A DNA stretch of 35,476 bases from CAZZNQ01 sp964655775 (GTDB taxonomy: Bacteria; Planctomycetota; Brocadiia; SM23-32), in the NCBI GenBank assembly GCA_964655775.1, contig CAZZNQ010000037.1, positions 1-35,476 of the forward strand. The letters run 5' to 3'. Below are positions 23,276 through 32,072 of the stretch, piece after piece. The notes beneath the pieces are model-generated. The model saw only the letters and a list, made by a program, of their open reading frames with translations, was not told the origin of the DNA and searched no databases. The translations under genes were made by a program, and so were the position numbers. Numbering within the stretch: position 1 is the first letter of the stretch; each line of letters opens with the position of its first letter.

Positions 23276-23757
23276 GTCCTCAGATCGCAAAGCAGTTGCG
23301 CTACGGTCTTGCCCAGGCCGGGATGCACGGCATGCGGCGCTATCTCGCAAAGCGGCTCCAGCACGAAGCGGCGCAGGTGCATGCGGGGGTGGGGCACTCG
23401 GAGGTCCGGCTCGTCGATCACGGCGTCGTCGTACAGCAGCAGGTCCAGGTCCAGCGTCCGCGGCCCCCATCGAACCGTCCGCTCGCGCCCGAAGGCCGCC
23501 TCGACGTCCAGCAGCGTTTCCAGCAGGTCGCGCGCGGACAGGCGGGTGCGGACCTCCGCGGCGGCGTTCAGGTAGTCGCCCTGCGGGGGGCCGCCCACCG
23601 GCTCCGTCTCGTGGAACGGGGATACGTTCGTGACCTCGACGCCCTCGTGCGCGTCCAGCATCGCGATCGCCTTCCGAAGCGTACGCTCTCGGTCGCCCAG
23701 GTTTGCACCCAGGCCGATGTAGGCCACGCGAGCGGCAACATGTTCGTTTCGCGTCAT
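23272..23757 (-). CDS. folK: 2-amino-4-hydroxy-6-hydroxymethyldihydropteridine pyrophosphokinase
   Basis: 161 residues, the usual HPPK length. Transfers pyrophosphate from ATP to 6-hydroxymethyl-7,8-dihydropterin in folate synthesis. AYIGLGANLGDRE at the N-terminus, SPFHETEPVGGPPQGDYLNAAAEV, and the signature RWGPRTLDLDLLLYDD with VPHPRMHLRRFVLEPL are complete. The ATG at 23757 has GAGGT six to seven bases upstream. An ATG 19 codons earlier has none and adds unlikely sequence. No folP or folB is adjacent. Its stop codon lies under the -35 element of the aroF leader promoter. Confidence 0.95.
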   Translation of the reverse strand: MTRNEHVAARVAYIGLGANLGDRERTLRKAIAMLDAHEGVEVTNVSPFHETEPVGGPPQGDYLNAAAEVRTRLSARDLLETLLDVEAAFGRERTVRWGPRTLDLDLLLYDDAVIDEPDLRVPHPRMHLRRFVLEPLCEIAPHAVHPGLGKTVAQLLCDLRT

Positions 23758-23785
23758 AATTGACCTCTGCGGAACGGCCGTGAGT

Positions 23786-23814
23786 TTGCCACGCGGACGC
23801 GCGCCTGATATCAT
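23786..23814 (+). promoter_or_regulatory. Promoter of the gcvH-like/asd transcript
   Basis: TTGCCA (23786-23791), a 17-base spacer and TATCAT (23809-23814). The start point would be near 23821, 35 bases before the ATG at 23856. It lies in the divergent gap with folK. Confidence 0.6.
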
Positions 23815-23855
23815 ATCCGGAGTTCACCCATCCACGCCACGCGGGGACCCTCTGC

Positions 23856-24251
23856 ATGATTCCTGAAGACCGGTACTACACCAAAGGGCACGTCTGGGTA
23901 AAGATCGACGAGGCCGTCGTGGAACTGGGCGCGACCGAGCCCATCATCCGCAAGCTGAGCCCGCTGATCTCCATTGACCTGCCCGACCCGGACGACGAGA
24001 TGAAGATGGAGCTGCCGTTCGGCGAACTGGAGGGCCTGCAGGACACCTTCCAGCTCTACCCGCCGGTGGAGGCGCGGATCACGGACGTGAACGACGAGCT
24101 CCTGTGGAACCTCGACAGGCTGGCCGGTGACCCTTACGGGGAGGGCTGGCTCTTGAAGATACGCGTGCACGATCCGCAGGAGTTGCGCCAGCTACTGAAC
24201 TCGAATGTCTACGCGGAATACTGCTCCGAGGATTTGGGAATCGATGAGTAA
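23856..24251 (+). CDS. GcvH-like protein lacking the lipoyl lysine
   Basis: 131 residues with the outline of glycine cleavage H protein: YYTKGHVWVKID near the N-terminus, VVELGATE, LSPLISIDLPDPDDE, an FG.LE segment, LYPPVEARITDVNDELL and the closing PYGEGWLLKI. In true H proteins the sequence around residue 62 is of the type ESVKA, with the Lys carrying lipoate. Here it reads LEGLQDTF, with Gln (codon 24039-24041) in the Lys position. It therefore cannot be lipoylated there and is unlikely to work in glycine cleavage; no gcvT, gcvP or lipoate genes are nearby. The stop overlaps the start of asd by eight bases, so translation is coupled. Fold assignment good, role unknown. Confidence 0.8.
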   Translation: MIPEDRYYTKGHVWVKIDEAVVELGATEPIIRKLSPLISIDLPDPDDEMKMELPFGELEGLQDTFQLYPPVEARITDVNDELLWNLDRLAGDPYGEGWLLKIRVHDPQELRQLLNSNVYAEYCSEDLGIDE

Positions 24252-25263
24252 AGAAGCATACAGAGTGGGCGTTGTCGGCGCCGGCATGGTCGGCGGCCGC
24301 ATGGTTGCCGTGCTGGAGGAGCGCGGCTTTCCGATGGCGGAGTTGCGCATAATGGCCACCTCGTCCCGTCGGCAGGAGATCGCCGGGCGGGAGCGCGAGG
24401 TAGTCGAAGTCTCCGAGGAGGGTTTCGACGGGCTGGACATCGCGCTATTCTGCGGTCGCGAAGGCGAGGCCGGCGCCAGCCAGCTTTACGGCTGGGGCGC
24501 GGTGGAGAAGGGCGTGCTGGTCATCGACAACGGCGGCGACTACCGCATGGACGAGCGTGTGCCACTGGTTGTCCCGGAGGTCAACGCCGAGGCCATGCGC
24601 GGGCACCAGGGGTTCATAGCGAATCCGAACTGCAGTACCATCCAGATGATCATGGCGCTGGCACCCCTGCACCGGGCGGCGGGCCTGAAGCGCGTGGTGG
24701 TGAGCACCTACCAGTCCGTGAGCGGAACCGGCCAGGCCGGCGAGCGCGCCCTGAGCGAGCAGCGCGTTGCGGGTGGCAAAGGCGTGACCGACTGCGGCCC
24801 CTACAAGTATCCCATCTACAACAACGTGCTGCCGCACATAAGCAGCCTGCGCGACCGCTTCCCGGGTTACTACGGCGAAGAGATCAAGATGATCGAGGAG
24901 ACGCGCAAGATCATGGGCCTCAAGGACCTGGGCGTCAGCGCCACCTGCGTGCGCGTGCCGGTGGACAACTGCCACAGCGAGGCGATCAACGCGGAGTTCG
25001 AGCGTGACATCACCGTCGAGGAGGCGCGCGAGCTGCTGGCGGCGTTCGACGGGGTCGAGGTTCTGGACGATCCGGCCGAGGGTGTCTACCCGATACCGAC
25101 GCTGGCCAACGACAAGGATGCCGTCTTCGTCGGCCGGATCCGCAAGGATCCCTCGCGGGCCAACACGCTGGACCTGTGGTGCGTGTCCGACAACCTGCGC
25201 AAGGGCGCGGCGACCAATGCCGTGCAGATTGCGGAGAAAGCCGTGGAGATGGACTTGATTTAG
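24244..25263 (+). CDS. asd: Aspartate-semialdehyde dehydrogenase
   Basis: 339 residues. Reduces aspartyl phosphate to the semialdehyde with NADPH, the branch point to lysine/diaminopimelate, threonine and methionine. The N-terminal VGVVGAGMVGGRM is the nucleotide-binding loop. IANPNCSTIQM contains the catalytic Cys, followed by VSTYQSVSGTGQAG. VPVDNCHSEAI contains the active-site His, and NLRKGAATNAVQIAE closes the chain. It aligns with Asd rather than ArgC, because the CST and QxVSGxG blocks are those of Asd. The ATG lies inside the end of the gcvH-like gene, with GGGA just upstream. lysC and dapA are not in the window. Confidence 0.96.
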   Translation: MSKEAYRVGVVGAGMVGGRMVAVLEERGFPMAELRIMATSSRRQEIAGREREVVEVSEEGFDGLDIALFCGREGEAGASQLYGWGAVEKGVLVIDNGGDYRMDERVPLVVPEVNAEAMRGHQGFIANPNCSTIQMIMALAPLHRAAGLKRVVVSTYQSVSGTGQAGERALSEQRVAGGKGVTDCGPYKYPIYNNVLPHISSLRDRFPGYYGEEIKMIEETRKIMGLKDLGVSATCVRVPVDNCHSEAINAEFERDITVEEARELLAAFDGVEVLDDPAEGVYPIPTLANDKDAVFVGRIRKDPSRANTLDLWCVSDNLRKGAATNAVQIAEKAVEMDLI

Positions 25264-25299
25264 CCCTCCCCACGCAACAAGATAGGCGACCGAGCGAAC

Positions 25300-25338
25300 G
25301 CGGAGCTTGCCCACGGCCGGGCAAGCTTCGCCGTTCTT
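25300..25338 (+). terminator. Rho-independent terminator after asd
   Basis: A 13-bp stem with one G-T pair (25300-25312 and 25319-25331; core AGCTTGCCC/GGGCAAGCT) with a 6-base loop, followed by the short T-rich stretch GTTCTTT. The T tract is weak, so termination may be partial. Confidence 0.6.
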
Positions 25339-25360
25339 TGGGCCGGAACAGGAGGCGCGA

Positions 25361-25795
25361 ATGGACACCATTGGCGGCATGCGGATCGCAGAGATCGTCT
25401 GCGTGTACATGGAGTACGGCGACGACTTCCACGAGTGCATCGAGAAAGCCGCGCGCGAGAAGGACATCCGGAGCGGCGCCGTGCTGAGCGGAATCGGCAC
25501 CTTCGACCGCGCCCGAATCCACCATATCGTCGACACCGAGTTCCCCGCGGAGGACAAGTTCGTGGAGGTCTCCGGACCCGTCGAGCTCTGCAGCGTTGAC
25601 GGCATCATCGCCGACTACGTGCCGCACATGCACTGCACTATGGCGTTGCGGGGCGACGAGCTGTTTACCGGCCATCTGGAGCCCGGGTGCCGGGTGCTGT
25701 ACCTGGCCGAGGCGGTGATCGCACGATTCTGTGGCAAGGACCTGGTGCGGGACGCGCACCCGCAGTACGGTACCCCTCGCCTCCGCGCCCGGTAG
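25361..25795 (+). CDS. PPC (DUF296) domain protein
   Basis: 144 residues consisting of one PPC/DUF296 domain, the plant-and-prokaryote conserved fold found beside AT-hooks in plants and alone in bacteria. The core LSGIGTFDRARI, EVSGPVELCSVDGII, VPHMHCTMALRGDELFTGHLEPGCRV and YLAEAVI is intact, with the His residues (PHMHC, GHL) that cluster on the trimer surface. The molecular role in bacteria is unsettled; DNA binding has been proposed. There is no AT-hook here. The ATG has GGAGG six bases upstream. It follows the hairpin at 25300-25338 and precedes the MFS gene by 35 bases. Confidence 0.88.
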   Translation: MDTIGGMRIAEIVCVYMEYGDDFHECIEKAAREKDIRSGAVLSGIGTFDRARIHHIVDTEFPAEDKFVEVSGPVELCSVDGIIADYVPHMHCTMALRGDELFTGHLEPGCRVLYLAEAVIARFCGKDLVRDAHPQYGTPRLRAR

Positions 25796-25830
25796 CCAGC
25801 CTCACATTCGCCGCGCAAGGAAGACGCATC

Positions 25831-27090
25831 ATGGCCCAGGGACCCGCCGACGGCCCGCCACTTCTGGCTGCGGTGCCCGCCAGATACCGAGAGCGCGGCT
25901 ACCGTCACACGATGAGCTGGGTCTTCTACGGCCTCTTCTTCGCCACCGTCTCCAGCCTGGGTCCGTTCGTGATCCGCGAGCTGGGCGGCACCGCCCTGCA
26001 ATCCCTGCTGCTGAACCTGGCGCAGGGAGCGCCCCTGATCGCTTCCTTCATCTGGGTTCCGCTCATCGAACGGCGCAACCCCGTGCGCCTGACGGGCCTG
26101 TTCTTCATCGGCGCCGGGGTTCTCACGCTTTTCAGCGGGTTCACGGACAGCCTTTGGTATTTCGTGCTGGTGATCGCCGGCTCCATGCTCATCAATACCC
26201 TTTCCCGGCCCACCCTCGGCACCTCCCTGCAGCAGATCTACCCCCGGCAGTGGCGGGGGAAGCTCATCAGCATGCCCTACGCGGCGAACACCATCGTCCG
26301 CATGGCGTGGGTGGCCGGCGCCGGTTGGCTCCTCCGGCGGAACATCGCGCACTACCACTGGCTGTATCCACTGGCGGGCGTGACGCTCATCGCCAGCGGC
26401 GTCCTTTTCCGCGGCATCGGCGGGAGTCGCGGAAACCACCATGCCGCAGAGGAGTGGGACGGAGTAGCGCCGCTAACCCGCATCACCGAGTCGCTGCGCA
26501 GCACGCTGAGGAACCGACCCCTCCTGTGGTTCCTTATCGGCTACTTCATCGCATCCTGCGGCGGCGTCACATACTTCAACGCGCTGCCCCTGTACGCGAA
26601 CGACGTGCTGGAGCTGTCCACCGACCAGTACGGTCTTGCGCGGGCGGGATTCATGGCGGCCACGCTCGTGAGCTTCTACATCTGGGGCAGCTTCATGGAC
26701 CGCTGGGGAGCGGCGCTGACGGCGGTTCTTTCCTGGACCGTTCAGGTCGGGATCTACTTCCTGGTTTTTATCTGGCGCGAGCCGCTTCCCACCATGGTTC
26801 TGGTTGCCGTGCGGGGGCTGTTCCACTCCGGCAATATGATCGCGTTCTTCCCGTTGGTGATGCACTTCACCAAGTCGTCCGAAACCAGCCGCGGCATGAG
26901 CCTGCACTTCACGCTCTGGGGCGTGCGATGGGTGATCACGCCGCTTCTGGTGATACTCGCGATCGACCTGCAGATCTTCCCCGTTCAGTATCTCTTCCTC
27001 ATCAGCACCGTCCTTGCCGCCATCGGCACGGCCGTTATGGCGGCGGTTTGGTGGGACGACCGCAACAGGCCCGCCCGGCAGCAGGCATAG
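25831..27090 (+). CDS. MFS-type transporter
   Basis: 419 residues with about twelve hydrophobic segments in two halves separated by a polar loop (about residues 192-215, GIGGSRGNHHAAEEWDG). Segments such as SWVFYGLFFATVSSLGPFVI, YFVLVIAGSMLI, WFLIGYFIASCGGVTYF and LVVFHSG-like stretches fit the Major Facilitator fold. The cytoplasmic loop after helix 2 (PLIERRNPVRL) and its partner (SFMDRWGAALT) match the repeated MFS loop motif. Substrate unknown. The ATG has AAGGA ten bases upstream; an open frame back to 25687 overlaps the PPC gene and is unlikely. It is probably co-transcribed with the neighbouring PPC and P-ATPase genes. Confidence 0.85.
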   Translation: MAQGPADGPPLLAAVPARYRERGYRHTMSWVFYGLFFATVSSLGPFVIRELGGTALQSLLLNLAQGAPLIASFIWVPLIERRNPVRLTGLFFIGAGVLTLFSGFTDSLWYFVLVIAGSMLINTLSRPTLGTSLQQIYPRQWRGKLISMPYAANTIVRMAWVAGAGWLLRRNIAHYHWLYPLAGVTLIASGVLFRGIGGSRGNHHAAEEWDGVAPLTRITESLRSTLRNRPLLWFLIGYFIASCGGVTYFNALPLYANDVLELSTDQYGLARAGFMAATLVSFYIWGSFMDRWGAALTAVLSWTVQVGIYFLVFIWREPLPTMVLVAVRGLFHSGNMIAFFPLVMHFTKSSETSRGMSLHFTLWGVRWVITPLLVILAIDLQIFPVQYLFLISTVLAAIGTAVMAAVWWDDRNRPARQQA

Positions 27091-27201
27091 ACGTCCCACC
27101 GATTCGGTTTACGCCGACGGAGTGCGCCCGTTAGCATGGTGGCGCCCCAAGCCTGTCGGGCATCCGTGGCACGCGATACCGATCGAGGAGAAAGTGCACC
27201 A

Positions 27202-30009
27202 GTGAGCGAAGACCGCCCCGAAATCGCCGTGACCGCCCCCGCCCTGAACGACTCGCCGTCCCCGTCCGGGCCTCCGTGGCACGTTATGTCGGCCGACACA
27301 GTTGCCTCGGGGCTGAAGTCCGATCCGGACGACGGTTTGTTCCCAGACGAGGCAGCCCGACGTCTGCGTGCCTACGGCCCGAACGCCATGCGCAAGTCGT
27401 ATGCTGTGCCGTGGTGGCGCGTGCTGGCCTCGCAGTTCCGGAACCTCGTGGTGCTTCTGCTCGTCGCCGCCGCCGCCATCAGCCTCTTCTGGTTGCACGA
27501 CATCCTGGAGGGCATCAGCATCATCGTCGTCATCCTCCTCAACGCCGGGATCGGCTTCACCATGGAATACCGGGCCGCCAAGGCCATGGAAGCCCTGCAG
27601 AGGCTGGGGGCGCAGGACGCAGTGGTCGTCAGAGGAGGCGGGCGCCGAACCGTACCGGCCTCGGATATCGTGCCCGGCGATTTGCTGGTGCTCCAGGAGG
27701 GACAGGCGGTACCGGCGGACGCACGCGTGCTGGAATCGGCCGGGCTGCTGGTGGACGAGGCGTCGTTGACCGGAGAGTCGGTGCCAGTGGTGAAGAGGCC
27801 CGAGGAACTGGACGATGCGGAGACGCCATTGGCCGACCGTGTCAACATGGTCTACAAGGGCACGTCGGTCAGCAGCGGCAACGGCAGGGCCCTGGTGGTT
27901 GCCACAGGCATGGAGACCGAGCTCGGTCGGGTGAGCGAACTGGTCTCCGGTGTGGAAGACGAGGAGACACCCCTTGAGCGCCGGCTCGCGAACATGGCCG
28001 GCTGGCTGATACTCTTCTGCCTGGCTGCGGCCACCGTGGTGCTTGTCAGCGGCCTGATACAGGGCATCGAGTTCAGCCTGATGCTGGAGGCCGCAATCGC
28101 GCTGGCCGTCGCAGCAGTTCCGGAGGGGCTGCCCGCCGTCGCCACCATCGCGCTGGCCGTGGGAATGCAGCGGATGGCGAAGCGCAACGCCTTGATACGG
28201 CGCCTCCCCGCAGTGGAGACTCTCGGCTCGGCGACCTGCGTCTGCACGGACAAGACCGGCACGCTCACCCGCAGCGAGATGGTGGTCACCCGCGTGGCAT
28301 TGGGAGATCGGCTGATCGAAGTAACCGGTGGCGGTTACAGTTTGGAAGGTACGATCGTGGAGGACGGCCGGGAACTGGACCCGGAGACGGACCGGCAGCT
28401 ACGCAGCCTGGTGACCGTGGCCGCGCTGTGTAACAACGCGGAAGTGAGCCGGGACGAACGGGGCGAATGGCACGTTACCGGCGACCCCACCGAGGCCGCG
28501 CTGGTGGTGCTTGCCGGAAAAGCCGGTCGAGACGCGGCCCAGACCCAGGCAGAGCACGACGAAGTCAAGGAGTTCCCGTTCAGCAGCGAAACGATGCTGA
28601 TGGGCACCGTGAATCGCGGCCTCACGGAGGAGATGGCCCCCGGCGACGGCAGCGTGCTCAGCGTGAAGGGCGCACCCGCCAAGCTCGTGGGGCGCTGCAA
28701 GCGCGTCCTGACTCCGGACGGCATCGAGGACATGGACGAGGGACGCAGGCGCGACATCCTGGACCGCAACGAGGCGCTTGCCGCCGACGGATTGCGGATG
28801 CTGGGCCTTGCGTTTGAGCCGGTTGATCACGTTCCCGCGGATGAGGGGGAAGCCTATAGGGATCTCATCTGGATCGGACTGACGGGCCTGATGGACCCAC
28901 CGCGCCCGGAGGTGCGGGAGACAGTGGACTTGCTGACGCGGGCGTCCATCAAGACGGTGATGATAACGGGCGATCAGGCTGCCACGGCATCCAACATCGC
29001 CGCCGACCTGCACATCGCACCCGAGGACGCGCCCGTGATTAGCGGACGGGAACTCCAGCAGCTTTCCGCGGAAGAGCTGGCCCAGCGCCTGGACGACGTG
29101 GAGGTGTTCGCCCGCGTGAACCCGGAACAGAAAGTCAAGATATTGGAGGCGCTGCAGGCGAGGGGGGAGATCTGTGCGATGTTGGGAGACGGCGTCAACG
29201 ACGCCATCGCCCTGAAAAAGGCCGACATCGGCGTGGCCATGGGCATACGGGGCACCGACGTGGCGAAAGAGACGGCGGACATGCTGCTGCTGGACGACAG
29301 TTTCGTGACGGTCGGGGCCGCTGTCCGACAGGGCCGCATCATCTACGCGAACATCAAGAAGTTCATCCACTACCTGTTCAGCTGTAACCTGAGCGAGATC
29401 TGCGTGATGCTGTTTGCGTCGCTGCTTGGTCAGCCGCTGCCGCTGCTGCCCCTGCAGATCCTGTGGCTGAACATCGTGACCGACGTGTTCCCCGCGCTGT
29501 CACTGGCAGTGGAGCCCGGCGAGAAGAACGTAATGGAGGTGCCTCCCCGACCTGCGGATGCCGCACTGCTGGATGCCCGCACCGTCAAGTCCATATCCGG
29601 CTATGCCGTGATGATTGCGGTCAGCGCGCTGGCCGCCTACCTGCTGGGGCGCTTCTTGCAGGGCTACACTGAGCCGTCCGAGCGTGGCGCGGTGGATGGA
29701 GCGGTCACGATGAGTTTCATGACCATCGCGCTGGCACAGTTGTTCCACGTGTTCAACTCGCGTAAGGAACGGGCCGCTCTACGCCTGCGGGAGTGGTTCG
29801 CGAACCGGTACGTGCTGGGTGCGGTGGTGTTGACCGTCGTCTTGCAGCTTGCGGCCGTGTACATGCCGGGTCTGAAGACGGTGCTGAAGACGGCTCCGCT
29901 GCGAGTCGGGGACTGGCTGATCGTCCTCGCGTGCTCGCTTGTGCCGCTTGTGGTGGGGCAGATGTACAGGCGGGTCAGGGTCGGGTACGAAAGCGCCGCC
30001 GGCGCGTAG
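27202..30009 (+). CDS. P-type cation ATPase, type II (Ca2+-transporting type)
   Basis: 935 residues. Domain order: cation ATPase N-terminal (PWHVMSADTVASGL...EAARRLRAYGPN), membrane pair, actuator with LTGESVPV, PEGLP in helix 4, DKTGTLT with the phosphorylated Asp, nucleotide domain (FPFSSETMLMGTV, KGAPAKLV), MITGDQAATASNIA, MLGDGVNDAIALKKADIGVAMG and C-terminal helices. SERCA-like ion ligands appear kept: Glu in NLSEICVMLF and Asn/Thr/Asp in NIVTDVFPALSL. This favours Ca2+ (or Mn2+) export from the cytoplasm over Na+/K+ or H+ transport. The GTG at 27202 is chosen because GAGGAG lies 11 bases upstream and the extra residues from the ATG at 27136 look non-native; either is possible. It is convergent with rho, with a 31-base gap. 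Confidence 0.9.
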   Translation: MSEDRPEIAVTAPALNDSPSPSGPPWHVMSADTVASGLKSDPDDGLFPDEAARRLRAYGPNAMRKSYAVPWWRVLASQFRNLVVLLLVAAAAISLFWLHDILEGISIIVVILLNAGIGFTMEYRAAKAMEALQRLGAQDAVVVRGGGRRTVPASDIVPGDLLVLQEGQAVPADARVLESAGLLVDEASLTGESVPVVKRPEELDDAETPLADRVNMVYKGTSVSSGNGRALVVATGMETELGRVSELVSGVEDEETPLERRLANMAGWLILFCLAAATVVLVSGLIQGIEFSLMLEAAIALAVAAVPEGLPAVATIALAVGMQRMAKRNALIRRLPAVETLGSATCVCTDKTGTLTRSEMVVTRVALGDRLIEVTGGGYSLEGTIVEDGRELDPETDRQLRSLVTVAALCNNAEVSRDERGEWHVTGDPTEAALVVLAGKAGRDAAQTQAEHDEVKEFPFSSETMLMGTVNRGLTEEMAPGDGSVLSVKGAPAKLVGRCKRVLTPDGIEDMDEGRRRDILDRNEALAADGLRMLGLAFEPVDHVPADEGEAYRDLIWIGLTGLMDPPRPEVRETVDLLTRASIKTVMITGDQAATASNIAADLHIAPEDAPVISGRELQQLSAEELAQRLDDVEVFARVNPEQKVKILEALQARGEICAMLGDGVNDAIALKKADIGVAMGIRGTDVAKETADMLLLDDSFVTVGAAVRQGRIIYANIKKFIHYLFSCNLSEICVMLFASLLGQPLPLLPLQILWLNIVTDVFPALSLAVEPGEKNVMEVPPRPADAALLDARTVKSISGYAVMIAVSALAAYLLGRFLQGYTEPSERGAVDGAVTMSFMTIALAQLFHVFNSRKERAALRLREWFANRYVLGAVVLTVVLQLAAVYMPGLKTVLKTAPLRVGDWLIVLACSLVPLVVGQMYRRVRVGYESAAGA

Positions 30010-30040
30010 GCATCCGGCGGCGCACACTGCAGTCGGGACG

Positions 30041-31366
30041 TCAGCGCTGGCCGACGTTGATGGTCATGAGGAACTCGGCGTTGTTCTGCGTCTGTTCCAG
30101 CCGGTTGCGCAGGAGCTCGATCGACTCGATGGGATTCATGTCGTTGAGCATGCGGTGCAGAAGCTGGATGCGCTTGAGCTCCTCGGGGTCGAGCAGTAGC
30201 TCTTCCTTGCGGGTGCCGCTGGGCGGTATCGAGATGGCCGGCCAGATGCGTCGGTCGGCCAGATTCCGGTCCAGATGCAGCTCCATGTTGCCGGTTCCCT
30301 TGAACTCCTCGTAGATCACCTCGTCCATGCGGCTGCCGGTGTTGATCAGCGCGGTGGCGATGATCGTGAGGCTGCCGCCTTCTTCGAGGTTCCGCGCGCT
30401 GCCGAAAAACTTCTTCGGTTTCTGCAGGGCGCTGGCCTCGACACCGCCGCTGAGGATCTTGCCGCTGTGCGGCACCTCGGTGTTGTGCGCGCGGGCCAGG
30501 CGAGTGATGCTGTCCAGCAGGATGACGACGTCGCGCCCGCACTCGACCTGGCGGCGCGCCTTCTCGATCACCATGTTGGCGACCTGGATGTGGCGGCTGG
30601 CCGGCTCGTCGAAGGTGGAGCTGATGACCTCGGCCGCCGGCACGGTGCGGCGCATGTCGGTGACTTCCTCGGGGCGCTCGTCGATCAGAAGGATGATGAG
30701 CTCGACTTCGGGATTGTTCCTCGCGACCGAGTTGCCGATCTTCTGCAGCAGGATGGTCTTGCCCGTTCGGGGGGCGGCCACGATCAGCCCGCGCTGGCCC
30801 TTGCCGATAGGGGTGACCAGATCCATCACCCGCATGTCCAGCTCGGTGGCCTCGCGCTCCAGCAGCAGTCGCTCGGTGGGGTGGTAGGGCGTCAGGTCCT
30901 CGAACACGGCCAGGTTCGACACGTTTTCGGGACTGTCGTAGTTGACCGCCTCGACCTTCAGAAGGGCGAAGTAATGCTCCTTCTCTTTGGGCGGTCGGAT
31001 CTGGCCGACGATGAGGTTGCCGGTGCGCAGCCCGAAGCGGCGGATCTGGCTGGGCGAGACGTAGATGTCGTCCGGGCTGGGCATGTAGCTGTAGTCGGGC
31101 GAGCGAAGGAAACCGAACCCGTCCGGCAGCACCTCCAGCACGCCTTCGCCGTACATGGCGCCGCTCATGCTGACTCGCCGCTTCAGAAGCTGGAAGATGA
31201 GTTCCTGCTTCTTCAGCCCACTTATGTTGTTGATGCCCGCTTCCTTGGCAGCTTTCTGGAGTTCCTTGACGGTCATCTTCTGCAGATCAACGATGTGGAA
31301 CTCGGTGTTCCTGCGGTTTCCCCCGCGGTTCTGGCGGGATCCGCCTCGTGAGTTCTTCTTTGCCAC
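30041..31366 (-). CDS. rho: Transcription termination factor Rho
   Basis: 441 residues. Hexameric RNA helicase that ends transcription at C-rich sites. A short basic N-terminal tail (KKNSRGGSRQNRGGNRR) precedes the Rho_N helix (MTVKELQKAAKEAGINNISGLKKQELIFQLL), the RNA-binding OB fold with DGFGFLRS and Y residues, the Walker A region RGLIVAAPRTGKT, DERPEEVTDM, LDSITRLARAHN and the R/Q-loop regions. It is complete. The GTG at 31366 is preceded by AAGGAG at six bases; an earlier GTG (31384) overlaps that site and is disfavoured. It lies 55 bases after coaE in a polA-coaE-rho run. Confidence 0.97.
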   Translation of the reverse strand: MAKKNSRGGSRQNRGGNRRNTEFHIVDLQKMTVKELQKAAKEAGINNISGLKKQELIFQLLKRRVSMSGAMYGEGVLEVLPDGFGFLRSPDYSYMPSPDDIYVSPSQIRRFGLRTGNLIVGQIRPPKEKEHYFALLKVEAVNYDSPENVSNLAVFEDLTPYHPTERLLLEREATELDMRVMDLVTPIGKGQRGLIVAAPRTGKTILLQKIGNSVARNNPEVELIILLIDERPEEVTDMRRTVPAAEVISSTFDEPASRHIQVANMVIEKARRQVECGRDVVILLDSITRLARAHNTEVPHSGKILSGGVEASALQKPKKFFGSARNLEEGGSLTIIATALINTGSRMDEVIYEEFKGTGNMELHLDRNLADRRIWPAISIPPSGTRKEELLLDPEELKRIQLLHRMLNDMNPIESIELLRNRLEQTQNNAEFLMTINVGQR

Positions 31367-31421
31367 GTCGGCCTCCTTAGGCACTAATCCAATCCTCAGG
31401 ATGTGAGATATGAAATCGCTG

Positions 31422-32072
31422 TCATGTTGAGTGCTTCCCTGGGTCGCGACGGAGCCGCGGCCAGAGGTCGTCTATCTGTGCTTCAAGGTCCTTCACGGTT
31501 GTTCCGTTCGCGATACGGTAGTCCGCCGCCTGCCGCTTGAGTTCCAGCGGAAGCTGCGAGCGTTCGCGGCGGCTGAACTGCTCCTCGGTGAGCGCGCGCC
31601 CCTCGGTCGCCCTGCGTCGCCGGACGTTCTCCGGCACTTCCACGAACACCAGCACGTCGCATACCTCCTCGTGCAGTCCCGCTTCCAGGAGCAGGGGGGC
31701 GTCCAACACGATGATCGGCAGGTCTGCGCGCGCCTTCAGCTCGGCCAACTGCCGACCGACCTCCCGCAGTATGGGCGGATGCGTTATGCGGTTCAGGTCC
31801 GCCACCGCCTCCGCGTCCCCGAACACTTCCTCGGCCAGCGCTTTCCGATCGACGCGCCCGGGCGACTCCAGCACTTCCGCACCGAAGCGTTCCTCGATCC
31901 GCCGAACGACTTCCGGGTCTTCCAGAACGGTGCGTGCTATCAGGTCCGCGTCGACCACCTCCGCGCCGCGCTCGGTCAGGAGCCGGGCAACGGTGCTCTT
32001 GCCGCTGGCTATGCCTCCCAGCAGGCCCACAACCGGCACGTTGCGTCGCTTCTCTGGCTGAGTCTGAGTCAT
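31422..32072 (-). CDS. coaE: Dephospho-CoA kinase
   Basis: 216 residues. Phosphorylates the 3'-hydroxyl of dephospho-CoA in the last step of coenzyme A synthesis. The P-loop is GLLGGIASGKSTVA, followed by VVDADLIAR, the DRKALAEEVFGD segment, ITHPPILREV and the LDAPLLLEAGL stretch that contacts CoA. The length is normal. The start overlaps the polA stop (ATGA), so the genes are translationally coupled. panC at 10656 encodes an earlier step of the same pathway. Confidence 0.95.
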   Translation of the reverse strand: MTQTQPEKRRNVPVVGLLGGIASGKSTVARLLTERGAEVVDADLIARTVLEDPEVVRRIEERFGAEVLESPGRVDRKALAEEVFGDAEAVADLNRITHPPILREVGRQLAELKARADLPIIVLDAPLLLEAGLHEEVCDVLVFVEVPENVRRRRATEGRALTEEQFSRRERSQLPLELKRQAADYRIANGTTVKDLEAQIDDLWPRLRRDPGKHST

